The notes under the pieces: generated by a model
Told to the model about the DNA's origin: nothing
The model's database searches: none
The model's input: only the letters and a program-made list of their open reading frames with translations
Position numbers and translations under genes: made by a program
Shown here: piece after piece, positions 1 to 12,340 of the stretch
Layout of the letters: every line of letters starts with the position of its first letter
How positions within the stretch are numbered: the stretch's first letter is position 1
Source: Eleginops maclovinus
Taxonomy: Eukaryota; Chordata; Actinopteri; Perciformes; Eleginopidae
DNA length: 64,000 nucleotides
Assembly (NCBI RefSeq): GCF_036324505.1
Contig: NC_086358.1
Location: 2,004,329-2,068,328 of the forward strand
Direction of reading: 5' to 3'

Positions 1-600
1 TATGCCTAAACCGCTCTGCTGCAATTCATCATGGGTAACGTCGTGCGGAAGCCAGTACGTTTCAACTATTCAACTCAACTATTCTCAGCCTCAGCAATGC
101 ATTGCGCATACAGTGCCAAAACTATCTCTGCGTTGATACATGATTTAAGCGGCACCTACAGGAGGGAGGAACTTTCTCTCTCGTTGCGTTTCAAAAGAGA
201 AAACAGATGTCACTCAGTTTTCAATGGAAAACAAATGCCAACGTTCATTTACAGTGATGTCTGCCGTTCATGACACATAATGTGAACGAATTCACGTTCA
301 AGTTCTTTATTGAAAAATGTGTTGCGTTCAGTTCAACGTTCACGAAAAAATGAGCGTGTTCAATGAACGCGTTCTTTTGAACTCGTTCACGCACAACACT
401 GCATACTGATATACCTGGATTGTGTGTCGGTGAGATGAAAGCATGCAGACAGAGAGTGTCCCACACCCAGGAAAACTTAATGATTATGATTGAATTGAAA
501 CCGTATCCGTAGAGGAAACCCAAGAGGTGTTACAGATGGATGGATGAAGTAGAAAATTGAAAAGAAGACAGTGAAAAGAAGCCATCAAAGAAGCTCCAGG
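1..600. other. Intron/flank sequence, nothing recognised
   Basis: This is slc39a11 intronic sequence downstream of exon 735-876. Bases 260-400 repeat GTTCA/GAACG words (a diverged low-complexity patch). I see no coding or RNA signal. Confidence 0.4.
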
Positions 601-610
601 TGAAAATGAG

Positions 611-663
611 AAGCCTCTGCAGTCCCCTTTTGTCCCTCAAACAAAAGGGGACTGCAGAGGCTT
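611..663. repeat. Perfect 23-bp inverted repeat (short hairpin)
   Basis: The left arm 611-633 and right arm 641-663 are exact reverse complements with a 7-nt loop between them. On the minus-strand transcript the hairpin begins about 72 nt downstream of the exon that ends at 735. The perfect stem suggests recent origin, for example by template switching. It is shorter than a typical animal pre-miRNA, so I do not call it a miRNA. Confidence 0.9.
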
Positions 664-734
664 TATCTGAGGGAGTTTTTGATGACATGTTACGATGGGA
701 TAGAGTTGCTGTGGGTATATGAAGGGAGGCTTGC

Positions 735-876
735 CTGAGAGAGGTCCAGCTCTACCTATCCTGATGGTCATCTCGTCAGAGTCCAGGTGTTGGAAGGACG
801 ACTCGTCTGCTTTCTCTTTGTCCAGCTTATTATCGGGGGGCAGAGCCAAGGAAATGTGGGGGTCTGCACCTACGCC
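735..876 (-). CDS. slc39a11: slc39a11 (ZIP11) coding exon: variable cytosolic loop
   Basis: This is the fourth coding exon of the zinc transporter ZIP11, a multi-pass membrane protein of the SLC39/ZIP family that moves zinc into the cytosol. It encodes about 47 residues. The segment around SDEMTIRIGRAGPLS matches the conserved SELSIRIGRAG region of mammalian ZIP11, and the N-terminal part aligns to the loop after the third membrane span (DPHISLAL against DPQTTLAL). The acceptor is TTCCACAG ending at 877. The reading frame joins in phase 0 with the exon at 39527-39685. The donor appears to be a GC site (TCAG then GCAAGC at 734), leaving phase 1. Reading past it runs into a stop at 637, so splicing is required. 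The loop is acidic and serine-rich and is the least conserved part of the protein. The GC donor is inferred from protein homology. Confidence 0.86.
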
Positions 877-2610
877 CTGTGGAAGACAGAGGAAGGGAAA
901 GATTTAAAATCACATTCACAGGCAACACTTTATCTAACGTCCCCAAGGGTTTTAATACGGACAAGGGAATGTTCCTAATGTAAAACAAGCAATAGGTGAC
1001 GGTACATTCTTAGAAATAGCATCGAAAAGTATATGGAAAAAAAGGATGAATTCTACTCTATTTTCAATATCCTATTTTAGTGGAATTTCAATCGTCTGTA
1101 TTTTATATATATATATTTATATTTGAAATAAATGAAATATATCAATTATTATGTATTTTTTGCTTTAATTTCTTAATTTAACTTTGGATTTTTTAGTTAG
1201 AATGACAATCATTTTTGTCCTATATCTGTACTTTGTTTTCATTGTTTGTATGTAAGTGTGTCACTGTGCGTTTGAATGTATGATTTAGCATAGCCAATGC
1301 TAATGCTAGTACTAGTGCTAATGGGGATGCTAAAATAGGCATAATTATGTAAACACAGCAATACCTAAAAAATACATTTGGACAGCCTCAAGAACAGATG
1401 ATGAATCTGGATCCCTTATCATGTCAGTAGATTGCATAACATTTGCACCATGCAGGAAGATGGTAATTGCATAGATGCACAGCCCGTATTAGCTTCATCA
1501 GTCCAATGATAGTCCATCAGCTGCTGTGTTTGAAAGGTAAGGTAGTGGTACCGTTGTCTGCACAAGAGAAAGAAAAGTAATCCAACTCCTTTGGAACACA
1601 ATCACTCTCAACATGAGACTTCAGATTGTCGCCTCTGGAGGGAATTTAAATGCAAATGAAGCTTCCTTAGACATGCACAGAGGAAGGAAGCATTACGGCT
1701 TTAAAGGAAGTCTTTACACAAAACAGAGCAGTAAAAAAATGACTTTTAAAAAGTGTGTATGCAATAGGAATGATTGGATTTCAGCTCACTATGTGCACTG
1801 TACTGGCAACGTGTCTGACGATGGTTGAGGAAGCATACATTTCAATCATAGACTATAAATCCACCCCCCACAGAAAGCCTACTGTCACCAAATCCTCTTT
1901 TTCTCACAGAACAGACTCCAATAAATTGAAGGAAGGGAAGTCGGTCCCATCTGTGCTTTTTTAATCCAGTGATAGACAAAAACAGAGGCAGTGAGTCATC
2001 AAGTTGCTGTAAAATAACACGGTTACTTCTTTATATTTTCACTTTCCTTTTTTAATAAAGTTATTACGACTACTTGAGGAGTAGTTGCGGCGCACTTATT
2101 TCAGACTAAAAGTTCAAACTTTAAAACCCATTAGAAAATAAAAAATCCAATCAGATAATTTCCTTTGAGAGGCTGCAAAGACTCACATGAGTGAATAATG
2201 ACCAGCGTCCCAGCTAATTGATGAAACAGAGAGCTCACTAAGTGAAAAACAAACCATTAGATGAGCAATGTACATTTGCATCCCCTCCTTCATCTCCACT
2301 GTTCAGCCGCAGGTGGTTTAAAAGCAGCAGAAGTACTCTGAGAGCCTGTGTGCGTCAGAGTGCACACGGTGTATCTGCATGTTGTTTTTTTTGTAGCAGA
2401 AGTAGAATAACAAATGCGTCAATAGAAACCTGTTCTCAAAGACAAGTGTGCATAATGAGGACATGTTATAACCTGCACTGCACTGAGGAGGCTGTGTTTT
2501 CAGTCTGGTGTTTGTCTTTCAGCAAGATTACCGGAGAAACTTCAGGCCGGAATTTTGTAAAACTTGGTTAAAGGACAGCCTGGGTTTGGGAGAAAATCCA
2601 ACCACGTTGC
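877..2610. other. Intronic, no gene seen
   Basis: AT-rich sequence with short TA runs near 1110-1130 and a patch of repeated GCTAATGCTA words at 1295-1335. The ORFs are short and lack recognisable domains. Confidence 0.4.
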
Positions 2611-3384
2611 GGTACTGCAAGATACTGCAAGGTACTGCAAGATACTGCAAGATACTGCAAGGAACTGCAAGGTACTGCAAGATACTGTACTGCAAGATAC
2701 TGCAAGGAACTGCAAGATACTGCAAAATACTGCAAGGTACTCAAAAGTACCGCAAGATACTGCAAGATACTGCAAGATACTGCAAGATACTGCAAGATAC
2801 TGCAAGGAACTGCAAGATACTGCAAGGTACTGCAAGATACTGTACTGCAAGATACTGCAAGATACTGCAAGATACTGTACTGCAAGATACTGTACTGCAG
2901 GATACTGCAAGATACTGTACTGCAAGATACTGCAAGATACTGTACTGCAAGATACTGCAAGATACTGTACTGCAAGATACTGCAAGATACTGTACTGCAA
3001 GATACTGCAAGATACTGCAAGATACTGCAAGATACTGCAAGGAACTGCAAGGTACTCAACAGTACCGCAAGATACTGCAAAATACTGCAAGATACTGCAA
3101 GATACTGTACTGCAAGATACTGTACTGCAGGATACTGCAAGATACTGTACTGCAAGATACTGCAAGATACTGTACTGCAAGATACTGTACTGCAAGATAC
3201 TGTACTGCAAGATACTGCAAGATACTGTACTGCAAGATACTGTACTGCAAGATACTGCAAGGTACTGCAAGGTACTGCAAGATACTGCAAGATACTGTAC
3301 TGCAAGATACTGTACTGCAAGATACTGCAAGATACTGTACTGCAAGATACTGCACTGCAAGATACTGCAAGGTACTGCAATCTT
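2611..3384. repeat. 10/15-bp minisatellite (GATACTGCAA / GATACTGTACTGCAA)
   Basis: About 770 bp of near-perfect repetition of a 10-bp unit GATACTGCAA mixed with a 15-bp version that has an extra TACTG. There are rare GGTACTGCAA, GGAACTGCAA and AGTACCGCAA variants. The lack of stops gives long open frames on both strands, but these only translate the repeat (for example QDTARYCKIL) and are not genes. Confidence 0.97.
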
Positions 3385-5857
3385 GCAGTACTTTCACTCA
3401 CTTGAGTGAAAAACAAACCAACAGCCGTGATTCTGTGTACAGGCCTCTATAAGAGCTTTAAACATCTGGACACCCAATCATCTAGCCCATTATTCTCTGC
3501 AGAACTGATTAAGCCCTTCACGTTGCATGGGGTGTTGAAAAGTCTTTTCCATGTCCAGCTGCACACACTCGATTTAAGCGACACTCCAGGACATTCATGT
3601 GGTGTTTTGAGGCGATTCCTTCAAAGCTCTGGCTTAACGCATGAGCCGGATTCTTGCAAACAAAATGATGTTCCAGTCTGTTGCAGAACGCATCGTGTTT
3701 TCCTCCAAGATTCTCCTGGTTCTCTCTACCCTCATAAGCCTGAAGCCGCTCGACTACACTTATCTGCGGATGCTGCCTCCACCCTACCTCACTGTAGAGC
3801 ACGTATGTTTATTAGGATTGGAAGTGTAGCATGTAGAGTAAATCTTATCCAACCAAAGACACTTCTTCCAGCTCACTCTTTAACATGCACTCTGTAAGAT
3901 GGAGCTGTGAGGTTCTGTAAGAGCAAAATCTAAATCCGCTTATTGATCTTTTTTATCTGATTTTATTGTATTTCTTATTCTTTTTTCATTTGTATTTTAC
4001 ATTGATTTTTATTGTAATTTTATTCTTATTTTTAAATGTTTTATATTTATTTTATTTATTATTTTTATTCTCAGTCCTGTGTTTATTGACCCATATTGGT
4101 TTTAAGTGTTTTTATCAATCTAAAATCTACGTGTTCATTAGTATGTATTTCCTGGGAGGGGTGGGGGTGTTTTATAGTACAGTATAAAGTATAAAATAGC
4201 ATAAAAAAAAGGGAAATACTTTAATAAAGTACCTCATATTTATGTATAACACTTAATTAAATGTACTTTAATACATTACACCACGGCCCATTACTGAGAG
4301 CAGAATATACTGTGTGTTGGTATGTCTGAGTATCCATGATCGTCTCATTGGCAGCTAAACGAGATAACGTTAAACCATTTCCTGTCTGTCAGTCTCCTCC
4401 CTCTCTTTGTCTTCCTCTCTGAATCAAAGCGTCCTTAATTGGAGTTTCTCATCAACACCTTACTTCAAAAACGTGCAGGTGCAAACAGATGTTTGACCAC
4501 ACCGTTTCACGTCACAGGAGGAACAAAGCTGCCTGTTTTTCTCATGAGAGAAGGCTCACACGTTACACTTAAAGGGGGCCTATGACGCCTTTGTTTAGGT
4601 TTATATTTAGCCTCTCTTTAATATCTATGCACCTTAAATCCCTGAATGACCACTTGTAGTTTTGTAATTCAATTATTCATTTCCCTTTCTGCCTTTCCTT
4701 GTTGTGTTTTGCCTATAATGCCCTCAATTTGAATTCAATAGATGTAATTTGATGTGAATTGTGTTGAATTGAAATCACCAAAGTGCATTTTATATTGAGG
4801 TCACAGGTTATTGTGATCATAGGTTCATTTTTCTTTACATTTAAGGAGTAATTGTTCCAGAATACATGATTAAAGTAACCCTCCCAACCTGTTTTTGACA
4901 TGAAACTTCAGAAACAGTAGAAAAACAACCAGTTGAAATGTATTTATGCAACTTATTTGAAGAAGTAAAGAGTATTTCAATATTTCCCTAGCCAGCTGCC
5001 CTTTACTCCCAGGCAGGAGGAAAGCATTGATGCCTGTAGGACAGCTCTTCATGTGCTATTGCCAGAATCCATTTGAAGGTTCTGTTCATCTGATGTTTGT
5101 GAAATTCATTCTGTGTGAAAGCTGCAGCAGCTGAGACGTCTTGGAGGACTTGTCACAGTTTTGACGGTGAAGGCGAGAGTTTGGGAAGAGGAGAGAAGAG
5201 GCAACTGTCCTGCACTGACACACACACATCACCTCACACACACACAGGATGACTTGCCTGCTGAGAGTTGTGACACTCCTGCTATCTCCACTGCACACTA
5301 TGACCGGGCTCAATTTATTTTATCATGGAGACAAACTATTCCCCAATGTACTGGAGCTCACATATCAGACCCAAAACTTTTTCCAGGGATTATTTTCTGC
5401 CTTCGACATCTCAATCACAGACCAAGAAAGTTCCCATAGGTCCACTTTGACAGCTGGGCAGCATTGGTTTCACAGTATGATGTACAACGAGATGGAACAG
5501 CTTTCTTTTGAGACTTTTTCCACAACTCCAGAACTTCTAAACTGCAGGAAGCTACTATAATACGATACACAATACACACTGGTTGTTACGTGTTTGGTAA
5601 AACCAACAATGCAAAGATCACGTAGAGGAAATCAGGAAGTGGAAATCAATGGCACCCCAGTTACAACGAACGGCAGCAACAGGAAGTCGGATCAATTAAT
5701 CAGCCTGCTCGCATGCAGGGTCGCACAGTGTGCTGTTGGGATTATATGGCTGTCTGCATCGCCTCCTCTGCAGCCCCTGTGAGTTACAGCTACCCATAAC
5801 CCCCTTCTGCACCCAACCAATAGGGTTAATTACATCCATGCAGGAGAACAGTTCCAG
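3385..5857. other. Intronic, mostly unannotated
   Basis: Bases 3950-4090 are T-rich low-complexity sequence. At 4566-4590 a TTAAAGGGGGCCTATGA motif resembles the terminus of a dispersed fish repeat also seen near 6890 and 13970. The open frame at 5249-5560 has a hydrophobic start but no family resemblance. No gene is supported. Confidence 0.4.
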
Positions 5858-6872
5858 CTTTAAAGAGTCCTCTCCTGCTGATGTTCAGGTGTATATCAGT
5901 ATGTGGAGTCTCTACTTTAAAGAGTCCTCTCCTGCTGATGTTCAGGTGTATATCAGTATGTAGTGTCTCTACTTTAAAGAGTCCTCTCCTGCTGATGTTC
6001 ATGTGTGCATCAGTATGTAGTCTCTACTTTAAAGAGTCCTCTCCTGCTGATGTTCAGGTGTATATCAGTATGTAGTGTCTCTACTTTAAAGAGTCCTCTC
6101 CTGCTGATGTTCAGGTGTATATCAGTATGTAGTGTCTGTACTTTAAAGAGTCCTCTCCTGCTGATGTTCAGGTGTATATCAGTATGTAGAGTCTCTACTT
6201 TAAAGAGTCCTCTCCTGCTGATGTTCAGGTGTATATCAGTATGTAGTGTCTCTACTTTAAAGAGTCCTCTCCTGCTGATGTTCAGGTGTATATCAGTATG
6301 TAGTGTCTCTACTTTAAAGAGTCCTCTCCTGCTGATGTTCAGGTGTATATCAGTATGTAGTGTCTCTACTTTAAAGAGTCCTCTCCTGCTGATGTTCAGG
6401 TGTACATCAGTATGTAGAGTCTCTACTTTAAAGAGTCCTCTCCTGCTGATTTTCAGGTGTATATCAGTATGTAGAGTCTCTACTTTAAAGAGGCCTCTCC
6501 TGCTGATGTTCAGGTGTATATCAGTATGTAGCGTCTCTACTTTAAAGAGTCCTCTCCTGCTGATGTTCAGGTGTATATCAGTATGTAGAGTCTCTACATT
6601 AAAGAGTCCTCTCCTGCTGATGTTCAGGTGTATATCAGTATGTAGTGTCTCTACATTAAAGAGTCCTCTCCTGCTGATGTTCAGGTGTATATCAGTATGT
6701 AGTGTCTCTACTTTAAAGAGTCCTCTCCTGCTGATGTTCAGGTGTATATCAGTATGTAGTGTCTCTACTTTAAAGAGTCCTCTCCTGCTGATGTTCAGGT
6801 GTATATCAGTATGTAGTGTCTCTACTTTAAAGAGTCCTCTCCTGCTGATGTTCAGGTGTATATCAGTGTGTA
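5858..6872 (+). repeat. 57-bp minisatellite, array A1 (about 18 copies)
   Basis: Tandem 57-bp units start with TTTAAAGAGTCCTCTCC and run through TGATGTTCAGGTGTATATC to GTATGTAGTGTCTCTAC. Since 57 is 19 codons, frames stay open on both strands and give false long ORFs. The right flank (6873-6906) carries CATAATAGGGCCTCTTTAAAG, an approximate inverted copy of the unit start, which suggests that the array lies inside a repeat element with inverted ends. Confidence 0.97.
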
Positions 6873-6906
6873 AGGGGAACACACCAGTAGCATAATAGGG
6901 CCTCTT

Positions 6907-8895
6907 TAAAGTATTGCTTTTGAGCCCAAAGCCTGATATTAAAAACACATCAATGAGCCATATGGGAACACTCAGTGGCAAACCCTTTCATATCATCTTG
7001 ATTATATGAGAGTTGGATTGGATGTTTGAAAATTGCTCCTCCACTTTTCATTCAATTTGGAGTCAAACAGCTTCAACACTTTTTTTTTTAAAGCTGACTT
7101 TTCTACTGAATCTGAATGCTTGAAAGAAAGCAATCCAATTCCCATCTATCATCTGACAGAGGGCAGCGGGAGAATTACAGATCAGCACGGAATTCAACTC
7201 TTCATTCACAAAGCTATTAGGGTATGCATGCCGTATCACAGAGGAATTGAGAGTGGAGCGCTGCAATGCGTTCCCCTCTGTCATTTTCCTTTTTAATGAA
7301 TTCATTTGCATCTCAATCCAGCTCTGTTTCTACCGGCATATTACCAGTGACTCCTCCTCGCTGATGGACGTTTTAACCGATGACGTTGGCTGCAGTTCGA
7401 GAGTTCAATGGCCTTTACCACTCTCATTGTACACCTGACATTTGGAAATAACCGAGGGAAAGATTGATGTCGTTTACGCATTATAGCTTGGGTAGCAATT
7501 AGCACATAAATAGGGGAAAGAAAATACACGTTTCAGGAACAAATTCAACTCTAAAAACTGTCCGTGGTCGAGATGCATCACCTCATTAGGTCTTCAGTTC
7601 TGGAATGATCAATCCTGACAGCAGAAATGCTTCAGTAGAGCTTAAAATTGGGAAGTGAACATCTTTTAAACTATCATTAGGACATAGGGGGAGAGGGAAA
7701 GCGTGCAGGCGAGGAGGATAAACGACTTTCTCCTGCAGCCAAACGACTATGTCTCTCTTGATAGATCGGAGGATTGGACCCCAGACCCCACACAGTCTGA
7801 TTATCTGGTTAACATCCATTTCATCTGATCCATTGAGTGCTGTTCAACCCCCACAGGGAATCACTGTTCCAACTTGCTTAAGTTCACAAGGTTTGAAAAG
7901 CCTTGGTGATGTAATCCAACATAAATGGAAGGAGTCTTTTGGTTTAATGTGTCTCTGACGATCGATTCCTCCTCTATAGATGCTCAACAGATCGACTCCA
8001 CACTTGGCGGGTGTATCTCTGAAGAGACGAGGAAGCGCAGTGTGGAGTGTGAAGTTGTTTGGACGAGCCGTTCGTGAGAAATCCGTGAGCAGAAATACCA
8101 GAGGCCAAGCAATTAACCCGCTCCAAACAGTCCCGTTTTCAGCTGCTACCGAACATCACAACGACTTAAACTGGCATCAACTCTTAACAAAAGGAAAGCC
8201 AATTGCCAAAGCATGTGGAGGAAGAAGAAACAATTGAGACAAAGTCATATAGCTACTGGTACTGCCACTGGACGATCAATCCCATTAAAGGGGACACATA
8301 ATGGCAGGGGAATGTGGGAGAGAAATTCAGGGATTCAAGCCTTTGCAGACCATTTACATGCATTAAAAACCTGTTAAACACCACAGAAGAGTGAAAAACC
8401 CCAATAAATGATTTGATTTACAGCGGATAAAATAGGTCAAGATGTTAAGTGTAATATCTCTTTAATTCGGCGCCTTCATGTCTCCAGGCTTTACAGGATG
8501 TAGGTTTCACATCATCATCCCCATGTCAATGTGACCCACACAAAATATGTGGTCACAACGTTGTGTTTTAAATGAATGTAAGGTATGATTTAATACATGT
8601 TGATCTCATTCAGCAGTGTTCAATGTGTAAAACCTGTCTAACTACGGACATCCGGGGACAGTACACGGCAGGGTAGCGCTGCCGTAAAGGGGATGTTATG
8701 TTTTGCGTCTGCCGTAAACTGATGACACGAAGACGGAGCTGCGGTTAGCTAGCCATTCTGGCAAGACCCGCCGAACGAGCAGTAAGACGGTTTCCTCTGC
8801 TCATCATTTCTCCTGTTTTACAGGCATATTATCTGTCCACGCGCCCTGAATAGCTGTTACATCAACAGGATCCACACTTTATTACACACAGGGCG

Positions 8896-8896
<1 letters not shown>
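6907..8896. other. Intronic, no gene seen
   Basis: No coding exon is recognised. A TTAAAGGGGACACATAATGG motif at 8284-8305 resembles a dispersed-repeat end. Bases 8640-8880 are richer in CpG than their surroundings but show no promoter arrangement that I can defend. Confidence 0.4.

Positions 8897-8967
<71 letters not shown>
8897..8967. repeat. (TG)n microsatellite
   Basis: An uninterrupted TG run of about 71 bp. Confidence 0.98.
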
Positions 8968-8971
<4 letters not shown>

Positions 8972-9074
8972 GTCAAAACGATACTTTACCACCAGTCTAA
9001 TAACTCATTAATTAAGAGCTAGGTGCCAGACACAGGAGACACTTTTTTCTGGCAGGATGTCGGCCCACATGCAC

Positions 9075-9079
<5 letters not shown>

Positions 9080-9128
<49 letters not shown>
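9080..9128. repeat. (CA)n microsatellite with GC-rich edge
   Basis: A CA run followed by CGAGCGTGCGCGCAC and another short CA run to 9152. The alternating purine-pyrimidine edge could favour Z-DNA. Confidence 0.95.
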
Positions 9129-9131
<3 letters not shown>

Positions 9132-9534
9132 CGTGCGCGCACACACACACACATGTCATTGGATAGGGTGACATATGTGCTGAAGGGTAATGACATGTCT
9201 ACTTTTCAGATAATCTACTTCAGTGTGTGTGATCCTTTTAAAGATCACATTCATTACAGACAGCAGGACACACACAGTCTAAACGATCGTCTTAGATATT
9301 AATGTCAATATATTACTTAAACATGTCGCCAGTGGGTTGAGAGACCATAACAGCTTCATGTGACGGTAATTGATCAGTTTTTGATTGATATATAATGGAA
9401 ACACGCTTACATACCACTCAATAGTGCCTTTTCTCTTTTAGAAATGTCAATAAATCACTTTGCTAGTTACACTTTGGTAAAGAGTTCAATATCTTTGGAT
9501 AAAGAGCACTATTATGTTGCACGTTACAGGGTTA

Positions 9535-10020
9535 AACTAGGCCCCAGGAAGTGCTTTGGGAAAATATTTGTAGTGGCCAAACAGCGTATCCAGACCTTTT
9601 CCCATTGACTTACATTGGGAAAGAGACGTCTGTAAATGGGTGGATATTTGTTCCAAACCAAATAAGCTACCCAGTATGAACCCTTTTATATCCCGTTAAA
9701 AACAGTAGGTCCTTAAAGTTGTAAAATGCGCTAAAAGCTGAATCCAGATGTATTTTCTCTCTCCATTCATTCTACTGAGCCTAGAGCGGGAGAGCGGGGC
9801 TTAAGGGGAAACTCAACTGCGCATGCGCTATGTTCTCGACAGCCAGGCATGATGGGTAATCTGTGACGTCTTGCTGTCGAGAATCAGGCAGTTTTGTCTT
9901 CATGCGCTAATGGCCAGCTCTCATAGGAATGAACGAGGCCCCGCCTCAAACGCTGCATCCAGTTCTTATTTTACATCCATGGGTTGAACAGGCATATTTA
10001 AGTCTCTTAACAGGTTGCAT
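9535..10020. repeat. Probable dispersed repeat (unclassified)
   Basis: The stretch CCCATTGACTTACATTGGG followed by AGAGACGTCTG, with a downstream CpG-rich block (9780-9960), looks like a high-copy fish interspersed repeat I recognise by wording only. No transposase or terminal repeat is visible. Confidence 0.3.
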
Positions 10021-11906
10021 CATGGGAATTGTAGTCATTCATACATCTTCCCTTGTTCACGTTTAAGGTCTCAATGCTTTAATATGTGATTTGTGTCACT
10101 TAGATCTTTTCAAAAGCTGCTACTCATTTATCTTTACTTTTATTGCTAACATGTACCTTTTTTTTTACCAGCTATGCCACTTTTGCTGCAACGCTGTAAA
10201 TGTCCCAGCTGTGGGAGGGATGAATTCAGAAAGTTGGTGAACAGGTGACAATATTTGTTTTAGCGGCTCACATTTTCAGGTTCACACAGTGAACTCCCAC
10301 CATTTCCATTAACTTTAAAGTGGGAATCAATATGAAATTATTGCACAGGTATAACAGAAAATGTGCAGCAATCATCCCCACAGTGGAGCTGAGGATCCCA
10401 CTGAGGAGAAAACGCCGCAGCAATCTCAAATCACTCGCTCCTCGAATCAGGAACAAAGTAAAGTCTCTGGAGTTAAAGTGTGTTTCGAGACGTCGCTCTC
10501 ATGATTAGACCTCTTGAAGCCCACGCCGCCATCAGAGCCACAACTATTCCTGTTAAACTTTCAGAAAGAAATCAAAACTGTGTGCAATCAAAGCCTTCCC
10601 TGTAATAAAACCCCTTCACTTCGGACCGTTTGCTGCTTGATTTGTTCCGGTTTATATTAAACCTCCAGCTTCAGTTCAGGGTTCAAACTTCAGGTGAAAG
10701 ACGAATAGGTGAGACTGGTTCAGCGGAGGTTAGCATAGTAAATTAGCTGCTATTAGCAGGAGCTGTATGCAAGTGTATACACCAGATTGCCCTCATACTA
10801 TATCCTTCTAAAAGAAACCTACAATAATGCAACGTTAACGAGCCAAAACGTGTTTATGCATCCATTCTGTTTCCCTTTTGTTAAAGTTTCCTGCCTCATA
10901 CCAACACACCCCCACTACTGCATCAGTTGCTATGGATAACAAAAACACACAAACAAATGGCTGTCCTTGGGTTCACAAAGATACAGCCAGCACAATAATG
11001 GAGAGAAGTACTCCGAGTACAAATAAAGAGAAGAGCATTGAGTAGTCACATGAGTATTGTGACTGCCAATTAGGAATCAAGACACATCAGGAGGAAATCT
11101 AAAGGGCGGGAATGCACAAATAAGAAAATGCAACCTGTACAGAGTATGGCCTTTTGGGTCATGGTGGACTTTCAATAACCCACTTTAATATGTCTAATTA
11201 TTGCCTGGAAACACAATTCAGAAGACGCTCAAAGAAGTGTGTTGATTTCTATATGTTAATGTACTTGGTATATCGTTGGTTTATGCAGAATCGTCTTGTT
11301 TCCCAGTACAAAACTCAACTTTTGACCACATGCTGGGTACAATGGGAGTCTTGGGATGTGAAGCCGTGACGGATTATTATTTTTTCTAAGTTGATCCCAT
11401 TCTGTCAGATTCCCTCTTTTTTATTTTGTCTCCCGTCTTCATCAACATCTCATCATATTCCCTATACCTTTTAATCACACGGAATATTACAACAAGACAT
11501 TCCAACCGAGATAATGAATGAGCAAAAGCCCTAAAGAAATCAAGACAATTCTACTCGTTTTATCAAAGATTTAAACCTTAAAAAACACAATTTATTCTAA
11601 AACATAACATTTATTTTACGTTTGATTTCCGTGTACGTTCCGTCGTTGCATCATCTTGTTTTCTTGCTGATTTTATTCGGCTCCTGAAAGCCCTGCTCTG
11701 TCTGAAGTGCTTGATAAATAGGAACTAAATTACACAGGGGAGCAAATGTACTGTGGGGGCAAATAAACAGGGTTTTACTGCACCGGAAAAACATAAAAAG
11801 GCATGACAGTAACTCCAGAAATGTCAGCTGCTATTTTGAGTTCAATTTAATGCACATTTTCAGACATAATGGTAACGCTACAGTCTCTTATCATCATCAG
11901 CACACA
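10021..11906. other. Intronic, no gene seen
   Basis: The basic open frame at 10320-10508 has no recognisable domain, and no exon with plausible splice sites was found. Confidence 0.35.
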
Positions 11907-12340
11907 CTATATAGACAAAAGTATTGGGACACGCCTCTTAATCAGGTGAACATCTGTGGAGGGAGCTGAAGCTTCCAGTGGCCAAGCATCAGCCTCCAAA
12001 CCTTAAGGATTATGAGAGGATCTGCAGAGAGGAGAGGACCACAATCCCTCCTGAGATGTGAGCAAACCTGGAGACCAACTACAAGAAACATCTGACCTCT
12101 GTGCTGTCCAACAAGGCTTTCTCCACCAAGGCTTGTTTTGCAAGGGGATCAAATACTTATTTCCCACCATCAAACCAAATCAATTTATATCTTTTTTTCT
12201 GGATTTTTCTTCCTGATATTCTGTCCCTCACTGATAAAATAAACCTACCTTTAAAATGACAGACTGTTCAGTTCTTTGTAAGTGGGCAAACCAACTAAAT
12301 GGGCAGGGGATGAAATACTCCTCCCCTTCACTGTATATGA
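11907..12340 (+). pseudogene. Decayed Tc1-like transposon 3' end, chimeric
   Basis: Bases 11953-12125 translate to the C-terminal end of a Tc1-like transposase ([20 protein letters not shown], then KKHLTSVLSNKAFSTK), with an in-frame TGA after IPPEM. Downstream, GGGATCAAATACTTATTTCCC (about 12148) and GGGGATGAAATACTCC (about 12306) are the inner and outer copies of an inverted/direct repeat end, closing with CACTGTATA. The left edge (11907-11945) carries TATATAGACAAAAGTATTGG, the end of a different Tc1-like family. This is therefore two fused remnants and is not functional. Confidence 0.75.

Noticed and set aside
611..663. Pre-miRNA
   Set aside because: A 23-bp stem with a 7-nt loop is too short for a typical animal precursor; kept as hairpin only.
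2508..3452. Open frames of 270-314 codons on both strands
   Set aside because: They only translate the 10/15-bp repeat; all frames are open because the unit lacks stops.
5249..5560. 103-codon frame with a hydrophobic N-terminus
   Set aside because: No recognisable family, no splice or promoter support, lies within the slc39a11 intron on the opposite strand.
6005..6981. Open frames of about 300 codons on both strands, repeated at 17.1 and 51.3 kb
   Set aside because: The 57-bp minisatellite is a multiple of three. No start context, splice signals or codon pattern suggest a protein.
10320..10508. Basic 62-codon frame
   Set aside because: Short, no domain, no supporting context.
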